Shown: piece after piece, positions 1 to 5,484 of the stretch
Numbering within the stretch: the stretch's first letter is position 1
Layout: every line of letters starts with the position of its first letter
NCBI GenBank assembly: GCA_025352585.1
Contig: JANXTD010000953.1
Location: 1-7,826, forward strand
Source of the DNA: Fimbriiglobus sp.
Lineage (GTDB): Bacteria; Planctomycetota; Planctomycetia; Gemmatales; Gemmataceae
Direction of reading: 5' to 3'
Length of the DNA stretch: 7,826 bases
The notes under the pieces: generated by a model
Databases searched by the model: none
Told to the model about the DNA's origin: nothing
The model's input: the letters and a program-made list of their open reading frames with translations, nothing else
Translations under genes and position numbers: made by a program

Positions 1-1548
1 CGTAGGCTTCGACAGGAACTCCGGGTGGCTCTGGATGCCGACGAACCACGGGTGGTCGGCCAACTCGACCACCTCAACCAACGCCCCGTCCGGACTGGTG
101 CCGCTAAAGATCAGCCCGGCGGCACTCAGGCGTTCGCGGTAGTCGTTGTTCACCTCGTAGCGGTGCCGGTGGCGCTCGCGGATCGTGCCGCTGCGGAACG
201 CCGCGAACGCCTGCGTCCCCGGCGTCAGCTTGCACTCGTAAGATCCCAGCCGCATCGTGCCGCCGAGTTGCGTGATGCGGCGCTGGCTGTCTTGCAGGCA
301 GACGACCGGGTCGGGTGTGTCTTTGTCGAACTCCGTCGAGTTGGCCGTGCTCAGCCCCAACACGTTGCGGGCGAATTCGATCGTCGCGCACTGCAAGCCC
401 AGGCAGATGCCGAAGAACGGCAGGCCGTGCTCGCGGGCGAAGCGGATCGCCTCGATCTTGCCCGGCGTCCCCCGCTTGTCGAAGCCGCCCGGCACGAGCA
501 GGCCATCGACGTGCGCCAGCGGCTTCGCGGCCCCGTCGTGCTCGACCTGCTCCGCCTCGAAGCGGACGACTTTCACCTTGGCGTAGTGGGCGATCCCGGC
601 GTGGTCGAGCGCCTCGTACACGCTCTTGTAGGCGTCGCGGTGCTTGACATATTTGCCCACGAGCGCGATCGTGACTTCGTGTTGCGGGTTGCGGATGCGT
701 TCGAGCATCGCCTTCCAGTCGTCGATGTTCAGCGGCCCGGCCTTCGTCAAGTGCAGCTTCTCGACGATGATGTCGTCGAGCTTGTTGCTATTCAGGCTCA
801 CCGGCACTTCGTAAATACTGAACTCGCGGTCCTTCTCCTCAATCACCGCGCGGCGTTCGAGGTTACAGAACAGCGCGATCTTCTCGCAGTCCGAGTCGGG
901 AATCTCCCGCTCCGTGCGGCAGATCAACACGTCGGGCTGGATGCCGATCTTGCGCAACTCCATGACGCTGTGCTGAGTCGGCTTGGTCTTCAACTCCCCG
1001 GCCGCCTTGAGGTACGGCACCAGCGTCAGGTGGATGAACAGGCAGTTCGGCTTGCCGACTTCCAGGGCGAATTGGCGGATCGCCTCGAAGTACGGCATCG
1101 CCTCGATGTCGCCGACGGTCCCGCCGATCTCGGTGATGACGACATCGACTTCGGGCGTGACGAGCCGGCGGATACAGCCTTTAATCTCGTCGGTGACGTG
1201 CGGGATGACCTGCACCGTCTTGCCCTTGTAGTCGCCGTTGCGTTCCTTATTGATGACCGACAGGTAGATCTTGCCGGTCGTAAAGTTGCAGTCGCGGTTC
1301 AGTGGCGCGTCGGTGAAGCGTTCGTAATGCCCGAGGTCGAGGTCGGTCTCCGCGCCGTCGTCGAGCACATACACTTCGCCGTGTTGGTACGGCGACATGG
1401 TGCCGGGATCGACATTAATGTACGGGTCGAACTTCTGCATCCGCACCGTCAAGCCGCGCCGCTCCAACAGGAGGCCGACGCTGGCGCTGGTCAGCCCCTT
1501 GCCGAGGGAACTGACGACGCCGCCGGTCACGAAAATGTGCTTCGCCAT
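1..1548 (-). CDS. pyrG: CTP synthase (glutamine-hydrolysing), 3' end cut by window edge
   Basis: Makes CTP from UTP, ATP and glutamine in the cytoplasm, the last step of pyrimidine nucleotide synthesis. Seen: 516 codons from the ATG at 1548 to the window edge. The N-terminus reads [18 protein letters not shown], the family P-loop signature (residues 9-18), followed by the conserved [15 protein letters not shown] stretch. The C-terminal glutamine amidotransferase domain has the nucleophile Cys382 in GICLGLQ, and the catalytic His508 and Glu510 in the HPEF motif just before the edge. The family is about 530-550 residues, so only a few tens of residues are missing. The start is fixed by the N-terminal motif; a weak AAGGGA ribosome site lies 8 bases upstream. 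It follows kdsB on the same strand after 120 bases and has its own promoter candidate in that gap. Identity is effectively certain. Confidence 0.98.
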   Translation of the reverse strand, partial: MAKHIFVTGGVVSSLGKGLTSASVGLLLERRGLTVRMQKFDPYINVDPGTMSPYQHGEVYVLDDGAETDLDLGHYERFTDAPLNRDCNFTTGKIYLSVINKERNGDYKGKTVQVIPHVTDEIKGCIRRLVTPEVDVVITEIGGTVGDIEAMPYFEAIRQFALEVGKPNCLFIHLTLVPYLKAAGELKTKPTQHSVMELRKIGIQPDVLICRTEREIPDSDCEKIALFCNLERRAVIEEKDREFSIYEVPVSLNSNKLDDIIVEKLHLTKAGPLNIDDWKAMLERIRNPQHEVTIALVGKYVKHRDAYKSVYEALDHAGIAHYAKVKVVRFEAEQVEHDGAAKPLAHVDGLLVPGGFDKRGTPGKIEAIRFAREHGLPFFGICLGLQCATIEFARNVLGLSTANSTEFDKDTPDPVVCLQDSQRRITQLGGTMRLGSYECKLTPGTQAFAAFRSGTIRERHRHRYEVNNDYRERLSAAGLIFSGTSPDGALVEVVELADHPWFVGIQSHPEFLSKPT

Positions 1549-1603
1549 GCAGAGCGTCCCTTGGGGCCAGTCGGAGTCACGCCGGGGGTGCGGCCCAACG
1601 GGG

Positions 1604-1632
1604 AGTATACCGAACCGCCGGGGCGCGGCCAA
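1604..1632 (-). promoter_or_regulatory. Sigma-70-like promoter for pyrG
   Basis: On the minus strand TTGGCC (1632-1627) and TATACT (1609-1604) are separated by exactly 17 bases. The -10 box matches consensus at 5 of 6 positions. Transcription would start near 1597, giving a leader of about 50 bases before the pyrG ATG. It lies in the kdsB-pyrG gap, so pyrG can probably be transcribed independently of kdsB. Prediction from sequence only. Confidence 0.55.
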
Positions 1633-1668
1633 CCGAAGCGGCGGGCGAACGGCGTCGGCGCGGCGCGG

Positions 1669-2424
1669 TCAGCCGCGCGACCGGGCCTCACGCTCGGATT
1701 CGACAAACGCGGCGTAATCGGCGGGGGTATCGACGCCGCGGTGGGCGTGCGGGATCGACGCGACGTAGATCGCCCCGCCGGCGGCGAGGACGCGAAGTTG
1801 CTCCAACTTCTCCGCCAGTTCGAGGGGGTGCGGCGGCGTCGCGGCGAGTCGCAACAGCGCGCCGCGGCGGTAGGCGTAGACGCCGAGGTGCAGGTGGAAC
1901 AGCGGCGGCTCCGCGGCGAAGTCGGGCAGCCCGTCGCGCACCATCGGCACCGGCGAGCGGCTGAAGTAGAGCGCCCGGCCCCGCGCGTCGGCCACGACCT
2001 TGACGCAGTTCGCACTCAAGTACGTGTCGCGGTCGCGGATCGGTGTCATCAGCGTCGCGGCGTCGGCGTCCGGGTGCCGCGCGAGCAGTTCGACGAGTGC
2101 GTCGAGGGCATCGGGCGGGAACTGTGGCTCGTCGCCCTGCAAATTCACGACGACCTCGACATCGAGCGTCCGCGCGACTTCGGCGACGCGGTCGGTCCCC
2201 GAGGCGTGGTCGGCCCGCGTCATGACGACTTCGCCGCCGAAGGCGACGACCGCGGCGCGGATGCGCTCGTCGTCGGTCGCCACGATCACGCGGCCGCCGC
2301 ACTTCGCGCGGGTCGCCTGCTCGTACGCGTGCTGAATCAGCGTCTTGCCGGTGTCGCGTAGCAGCGGCTTGCCCGGCAGCCGGACGGAGGCGAAGCGGGC
2401 GGGCAGGACGATCGCGGTGCGCAT
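1669..2424 (-). CDS. kdsB: 3-deoxy-manno-octulosonate cytidylyltransferase (CMP-Kdo synthetase)
   Basis: Activates Kdo with CTP to CMP-Kdo, the donor for building the inner core of lipopolysaccharide; a cytoplasmic enzyme. Seen: 251 residues, close to the usual length of about 250. The N-terminal nucleotide-binding motif is LPARFASVRLPGKPL (residues 7-21). HASGTDRV lies at 73-80, and the hallmark NLQGDEP at 94-100 includes Asp98 for the metal/nucleotide site. Further on come YFSRSPVP, HLGVYAYR and a C-terminal GVDTPADY, all in family order. The frame stays open upstream into the tRNA gene, but the ATG at 2424 is chosen because it places the nucleotide-binding motif at the N-terminus and has GGAG 6 bases upstream. 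pyrG, which supplies its CTP, lies downstream on the same strand; the same adjacency is known in chlamydiae. It implies a Kdo-containing outer membrane. Confidence 0.96.
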   Translation of the reverse strand: MRTAIVLPARFASVRLPGKPLLRDTGKTLIQHAYEQATRAKCGGRVIVATDDERIRAAVVAFGGEVVMTRADHASGTDRVAEVARTLDVEVVVNLQGDEPQFPPDALDALVELLARHPDADAATLMTPIRDRDTYLSANCVKVVADARGRALYFSRSPVPMVRDGLPDFAAEPPLFHLHLGVYAYRRGALLRLAATPPHPLELAEKLEQLRVLAAGGAIYVASIPHAHRGVDTPADYAAFVESEREARSRG

Positions 2425-2540
2425 AGCAGTCTCCGCAAGTGGGCGCGTTCGTGACCCCGTACCGAAGACCTCGCAGCTCGTCACGGCACGAGCCACATTG
2501 CGGCCCTGAGACGTTCGAGAAGTCGTGGGGTGTCGGCGAG

Positions 2541-2635
2541 CGGGGGCGGATGGGAATCGAACCCACCTGGGGCGTTGCTCACGCCCCACGCCGGTTTTGA
2601 AGACCGGGGCCGGCACCAGCCGCGCAAACGCCCCC
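2541..2635 (-). tRNA. selC: tRNA-Sec (anticodon UCA), selenocysteine tRNA
   Basis: Delivers selenocysteine at recoded UGA codons; charged with serine and converted by SelA in bacteria. Read on the minus strand, 95 bases fold as follows. The acceptor is GGGGGCG (2635-2629) with CGCCCCC (2548-2542). The D arm has a 4-base loop TGGT (2618-2615). The anticodon stem is CCGGT/ACCGG around the loop CTTCAAA, with anticodon TCA at 2600-2598. A long variable arm pairs GGGGCGT (2587-2581) with ACGCCCC (2575-2569). The T loop is TTCGATT (2561-2555), and the discriminator is G at 2541. CCA is not encoded. UCA anticodon, long variable arm, tiny D loop and G73 together are diagnostic. Oddity: the eighth acceptor pair expected in bacterial tRNA-Sec (2628/2549) is T opposite C, while G2567 can pair with C2549 and lengthen the T stem to 6. 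Confidence 0.93.
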
Positions 2636-2641
2636 GAGGTT

Positions 2642-2666
2642 CCAAACTCGCCGGAAGAGGCTGTAT
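2642..2666 (+). repeat. Left copy of possible attachment-site repeat
   Basis: CCAAACTCG (2642-2650), then 8 unmatched bases, then GGCTGTAT (2659-2666). The same two words occur in the same order at 5429-5447 with a 2-base gap. It begins 7 bases beyond the 5' end of the tRNA-Sec gene and lies upstream of the recombinase. It could be an attL core, or a chance match. Confidence 0.3.
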
Positions 2667-2683
2667 TTCAAGCGATTCCGGCG
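2649..2683. repeat. 8-bp inverted repeat CGCCGGAA / TTCCGGCG
   Basis: Perfect arms at 2649-2656 and 2676-2683 with a 19-base spacer, between the tRNA-Sec 5' end and the recombinase gene. The spacer is long for a transcription terminator and no T-run follows. A protein-binding site (recombinase or repressor) is possible. Confidence 0.4.
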
Positions 2684-2720
2684 GCTACTGCTCCCGAGCT
2701 TGAGTCCGGCCCGCAACTCT

Positions 2721-2775
2721 GTTACCGTCTTCGTTACCGTTTTGAGTTCGGCAGCACCTTCGGAATCCGGTAACC
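2721..2775. repeat. Iterated GTTACC motifs upstream of recombinase
   Basis: GTTACCGT occurs at 2721-2728 and 2733-2740, a 12-base period. The inverted form GGTAACC abuts the start codon at 2769-2775. Iterated short motifs next to an integrase gene suggest arm-type recombinase sites or an operator for autoregulation. Only the repeats themselves are certain. A weak promoter candidate overlaps them: TTGAGT at 2700-2705, 17 bases, then TACCGT at 2723-2728. Confidence 0.4.
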
Positions 2776-4020
2776 ATGCGACGGGCAAAACTCCGCAAGA
2801 AAAAGGTCAACGGCAACACCTACTGGTACACCGAGGCCAACGGCGAGACCTACTTCGGTCGCGTCGGCGACGTGAGCCACGAAGCCGCTAGCGGTCAGTT
2901 TCGCAAACACCTCGGCCAAAAGCAAGTGGCGGCCCGCGGCGAGGCGCTGACCGTGGCCGCCCTGCTCTCCAAGTTCCTCGGCTGGGTGCAGGCGAACCGG
3001 AGCGACGCCCAGTACCGCCGCCGCAAGAGGGACTGCACGCGGTTCGCCCGGTTCGAGTACGAGGGCGGTCGGGTGGCCGACCTGCCGGCCACGGAAGTCA
3101 CCGGGCTGATGCTGGAGGGCTGGCGGGCGAACCTGGCCGCCGGTCCGGTCGCGCAGCCGGCCTCCGAGGGCGACCGGCAGAAGCGGGGACTCGCACCCCA
3201 GAGCCTGCTGCACGCCGAAACGTCGATCCGGCACGCCTACAGTTGGGGCGGCAAGTACAACAGCCCGAACACCCTCGTCCCCGCCGGCTTCCGCCCCTTC
3301 GACGGCGTGGAGCGGACGTGGGTGCCCCCGAAGGCGCTGACCGAGGAACACCTGCTGACGGTCGAGGAGGTGGACGCCCTCTTGTCCGCCGCCCGGTACG
3401 ACGTGGACCAGTTCCGGAGGTGGGGGATCGAGGCCCACGTCCTGAAGCACGGCACCACCGGGATGCGGCCCGCCAAGGACGACTTCCCCGACCTGCTGCG
3501 GGTGTACCACGCGACCGGGGCACGCACCAGCGAACTCCTCCGCGCGACGGTCGCGGACTTCCTGCCGCAGTCGTCGCAGATCGTGCTGCGGTTCCACAAG
3601 ACGGCGCGGTCCAAGACCGTGTCGGTGGTCCGAAGCATCACCCTGAACGACGAGGCCGCCGCGATCCTACGGCGGCGGTGTGCGGGGCGACAGCCGACCG
3701 ATGTCATTTTCATGACGGCGTGGGACAAGCCGTGGAACAAGAAAACTGTGAACCGGCGGCTCGCGTCGGTGCGGCGGATCGCCGCCGCCCTCGGCACGAC
3801 GATCTCGGGCGAGTTGACGATCTACGACTTCCGTCACCTGTGGGTTAGCGACGCCCTGGAGTCGTCGCTCAAGATCGAGACGGTTGCGAAAATGGCCGGG
3901 ACGAGCGTCGCGATGGTGGAAAAGGTCTACGGCCACTTCCGCAAGGATCGCTACGCGGCGGCCCACCGCCAGATCGACGAGGCCCGCCAGAAGCGGCGGG
4001 CGGGGGCGAAAAAGCCTTAG
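2776..4020 (+). CDS. Tyrosine recombinase / site-specific integrase
   Basis: Cuts and rejoins DNA through a 3'-phosphotyrosine intermediate, normally to integrate or excise a mobile element. Seen: 414 residues, typical for the family. The basic N-terminus (residues 1-60) resembles an arm-binding region. A core-binding SAM-like helical segment spans about 58-160 and the catalytic domain about 190-400. Catalytic residues: Arg250 in ATGARTSELL, a Lys in FHKTARSK (275 or 280), Arg353 in YDFRH, and the nucleophile Tyr385 in EKVYGH. In the HxxR box the His is replaced by Tyr350, and the usual LGH before the nucleophile reads AGT. Both changes occur in active relatives, but they are worth noting. 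The ATG at 2776 has no clear Shine-Dalgarno sequence. It is divergent from the tRNA-Sec gene, and its stop overlaps that of the convergent HTH gene. The frame is intact and there is no sign of decay. Confidence 0.93.
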   Translation: MRRAKLRKKKVNGNTYWYTEANGETYFGRVGDVSHEAASGQFRKHLGQKQVAARGEALTVAALLSKFLGWVQANRSDAQYRRRKRDCTRFARFEYEGGRVADLPATEVTGLMLEGWRANLAAGPVAQPASEGDRQKRGLAPQSLLHAETSIRHAYSWGGKYNSPNTLVPAGFRPFDGVERTWVPPKALTEEHLLTVEEVDALLSAARYDVDQFRRWGIEAHVLKHGTTGMRPAKDDFPDLLRVYHATGARTSELLRATVADFLPQSSQIVLRFHKTARSKTVSVVRSITLNDEAAAILRRRCAGRQPTDVIFMTAWDKPWNKKTVNRRLASVRRIAAALGTTISGELTIYDFRHLWVSDALESSLKIETVAKMAGTSVAMVEKVYGHFRKDRYAAAHRQIDEARQKRRAGAKKP

Positions 4021-4979
4021 TCGAGGTCGAGGTGATCGTAAGTCGGCTCTGCGTCCGACGGCGTCCGACGACGCTTGCGGGCCGGCGGCGCGTCCGGGGC
4101 GGCCCATTGCTCGCCGTGCCGCCGCGCCCGCGTCAGGTCGGCGACCTTGTAGCGGTAGCGCGGCTTTCCCGAGCCGGGCGGGGCGATGTTGCGTCGGGGC
4201 AGCAGGCGTTGTCGGTAGTACCGCTCCAGCGTGTCCGGGCTGATCCCAAGGTACGCCGCCGCGGCCTTGGTATCCAGTTCGTCGTCCGGGTGGTGAGCCG
4301 CAGCCGCAGGCGGGGGCGTGGCGGAGGCCGACCCTCGGGCCGGTAGGCGGATCGCCAGGTCGTCCAGCCGTAGGCCCACCGTCACGCAGGCGGTCGGGTC
4401 GAGCCAGAGCCGGATCGCCTCGGCGGACGACGCGAACGCGTCCAGCGACAGGGACTGGACGCACGGGTGGACGGGGTAGCGGTCGGGGCCGGCGTCGCTC
4501 CAGTAGCCGGGGGCCGCGTCGTCCAGGCCGCCCAGTTGCTCCTCGGGCAGGTTCCAGCGTTCGCACTCCACGCGGAGAACGGGCGTCATCGTCGAAAGCG
4601 CCGTCTCGACCACGGCCTCGACCCAGCCGTCCGCGTAGCCGCTGTTGCCGAGGACGACGTGGGCCTCGGCCAGCGTTTCGAGGCGGGCGAGGGCGAGCCA
4701 CCCGCCGTCCGCGAGGGCCGTGAACGGCCCCAAGGCGGCGAAGTTTCCGTAGTAACGGAGGAGGCCGTCGCCGCCGGCGAGGAGGTGCGTCTCCTGCCAC
4801 GCGGCGTCGAGCGGGTTGGCGTCGGCGAACCGCTCCCAGCCGGCGTCACTGACCGGGTTGGCGTCCCACACGCGCTGACACCGGAGGCCGGGGTACGCGG
4901 CGGCGGACTGCCGGAAGTGCTCTGCGAGCCGCCGGAGTTCGTCCCGCAGCAGGGGGTATTGCCCCGCTCCCTCGTCCAC
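4017..4979 (-). CDS. Unrecognised 320-residue protein with C-terminal helix-turn-helix (excisionase/MerR-like)
   Basis: The exact family is not recognised. Seen from the GTG at 4979: residues 1-215 form an unknown domain rich in Trp and acidic residues, with an internal echo DANPVSDAGW / DANPLDAAWQ near 39-62. A Pro/Ala-rich linker lies at about 216-232. A helix-turn-helix lies at about 233-284 (DTKAAAAYLGISPDTLERYY, then a wing with PRYRYKVADL), the pattern of excisionase-type DNA-binding domains. The tail is basic (ARKRRR) and ends acidic. The GTG start is chosen because AAGGAGG lies 5 bases upstream; an upstream in-frame ATG at 5024 has no such site. Its TAA stop overlaps the TAG of the recombinase by 4 bases. 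By position it could be the recombinase's directionality factor or a repressor, but it is far larger than classical Xis proteins. The role is inferred from context only. Confidence 0.8.
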   Translation of the reverse strand: MDEGAGQYPLLRDELRRLAEHFRQSAAAYPGLRCQRVWDANPVSDAGWERFADANPLDAAWQETHLLAGGDGLLRYYGNFAALGPFTALADGGWLALARLETLAEAHVVLGNSGYADGWVEAVVETALSTMTPVLRVECERWNLPEEQLGGLDDAAPGYWSDAGPDRYPVHPCVQSLSLDAFASSAEAIRLWLDPTACVTVGLRLDDLAIRLPARGSASATPPPAAAAHHPDDELDTKAAAAYLGISPDTLERYYRQRLLPRRNIAPPGSGKPRYRYKVADLTRARRHGEQWAAPDAPPARKRRRTPSDAEPTYDHLDLD

Positions 4980-4984
4980 ACTCG

Positions 4985-4991
4985 CCTCCTT
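4985..4991 (-). promoter_or_regulatory. Strong Shine-Dalgarno deciding the GTG start of the HTH gene
   Basis: The minus strand reads AAGGAGG, a perfect match to the anti-Shine-Dalgarno sequence, then 5 bases (CGAGT) and GTG at 4979. It argues against the longer in-frame alternatives starting at 5024 or 5162. Confidence 0.75.
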
Positions 4992-5250
4992 AAAACCTCG
5001 AAAGCCCGGTCGATGTACCTCCATGACGGGTCGTCGGCTAGTGAGCGTGTCCTGTTCGTGATAGCGGTTGTTGTGTCCGCGGCGGCACGAAGGCGAAAGA
5101 AACCGCAAGCAAGGTGTCCGGCCAACGCCACGTCGATCAATTTCCGGCCCGCCTCGCCCCACCGCTCCGCCGGTCGTCCGCCTATTTGGAGTGCGTAAGG
5201 GAAACAGGGTTGCAGCGGACGATGATGCTTAACATCGGGGCTAGTTGTAA

Positions 5251-5294
5251 ACCAGTCAATTTGAATTGGCGGCAACCAGAATTGACAAATTGGT
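5251..5294. repeat. Imperfect inverted repeat in AT-rich island
   Basis: ACCAGTCAATTTG (5251-5263) faces CAAATTGGT (5286-5294). The core arms CAATTTG/CAAATTG are perfect and the outer ACCA/TGGT match after a 2-base offset. Additional AATTG words lie between them. It sits just upstream of the promoter at 5304-5332. It could be an operator or an integrase/host-factor arm site. Confidence 0.35.
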
Positions 5295-5303
5295 CAAGCT
5301 CTA

Positions 5304-5332
5304 TTCACAGACCGACGCGTCGTGTATATACT
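5304..5332 (+). promoter_or_regulatory. Promoter with 10-bp palindrome between -35 and -10
   Basis: TTCACA (5304-5309) and TATACT (5327-5332) are 17 bases apart, each matching consensus at 5 of 6 positions. The start point would be near 5339, giving a leader of about 145 bases before the gene at 5485. The spacer contains the perfect palindrome CGACGCGTCG (5313-5322), an arrangement typical of a regulator-binding site. The -10 itself lies in GTATATAC (5324-5331), another palindrome. Confidence 0.5.
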
Positions 5333-5366
5333 CACATTACTGGCCATCTCAGCCTAATAGTTGACA

Positions 5367-5380
5367 TACTTTTCAAAGTA
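5367..5380. repeat. Palindrome TACTTT-TC-AAAGTA
   Basis: Perfect 6-bp arms around a 2-base centre, directly after a TTGACA (5361-5366) that has no matching -10. It falls in the predicted leader of the downstream gene. It may be an operator or a small recombinase site; nothing more can be shown. Confidence 0.35.
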
Positions 5381-5428
5381 GCCGCCTGCCTCACAGTGGG
5401 TGCTGCATAAGAAATCATTACAACGCGG

Positions 5429-5447
5429 CCAAACTCGGCGGCTGTAT
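5429..5447 (+). repeat. Right copy of possible attachment-site repeat
   Basis: CCAAACTCG (5429-5437), two bases, then GGCTGTAT (5440-5447), matching the words at 2642-2666 in the same order and orientation. It sits at the end of the AT-rich island, just before GC-rich coding sequence resumes, which suits an attR junction. Confidence 0.3.
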
Positions 5448-5484
5448 GCGCAACAAGATTTCGATAATCCACTTGGAGTCCACC

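Larger units (their letters stand above)
2642..5447. mobile_element. Candidate compact integrative element next to selC (recombinase + HTH protein)
   Basis: Inference from three observations. A tyrosine recombinase gene starts 141 bases from the 5' end of selC, a gene often used as an integration site. A convergent HTH protein gene shares its stop region. Short matching sequences, CCAAACTCG then GGCTGTAT, occur in the same order at 2642-2666 and 5429-5447. The right end is AT-rich against GC-rich surroundings, as expected for an integrase arm region. Against it: the end repeats are short, with a 6-base length difference, and integration at the 5' rather than the 3' side of a tRNA gene is uncommon. 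The boundaries are therefore tentative. Confidence 0.35.
4992..5484. other. Intergenic region with AT-rich, dyad-rich island
   Basis: About 490 bases without a convincing gene. From about 5200 to 5480 the composition becomes clearly AT-rich compared with both flanks. It holds an imperfect dyad with arms CAATTTG/CAAATTG, a promoter with a palindrome in its spacer, the palindrome TACTTTTCAAAGTA and the right att-like repeat. The part at 4992-5200 is GC-rich. One minus-strand frame through it (5275 to about 4990) has plausible amino-acid composition but does not end there, and no family is recognised. Confidence 0.6.

Noticed and set aside
25..2361. Very long plus-strand open frame (778 codons) antisense to pyrG and kdsB
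   Set aside because: It is the mirror of two strongly identified genes in GC-rich DNA, has no recognisable domain and crosses both genes and the gap between them.
2476..2493. Hairpin GCTCGT/ACGAGC between selC and kdsB as a terminator
   Set aside because: Only 6 bp and no T-run on either strand; no support for termination.
2425..2616. N-terminal extension of kdsB into the tRNA gene
   Set aside because: The frame is open, but the extension is translated tRNA sequence; the ATG at 2424 has a ribosome site and begins at the family's N-terminal motif.
2525..2773. Short plus-strand open frame beginning MGCRRAGADGNRTH
   Set aside because: This is the familiar spurious translation of the antisense strand of a tRNA gene; it covers the tRNA-Sec.
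5361..5366. Perfect -35 box TTGACA
   Set aside because: No acceptable -10 at 16-18 bases; the promoter at 5304-5332 is better.
5114..5410. Plus-strand 98-codon open frame in the AT-rich island
   Set aside because: Composition is irregular, there is no ribosome-binding site, and it runs through the promoter and palindromes.
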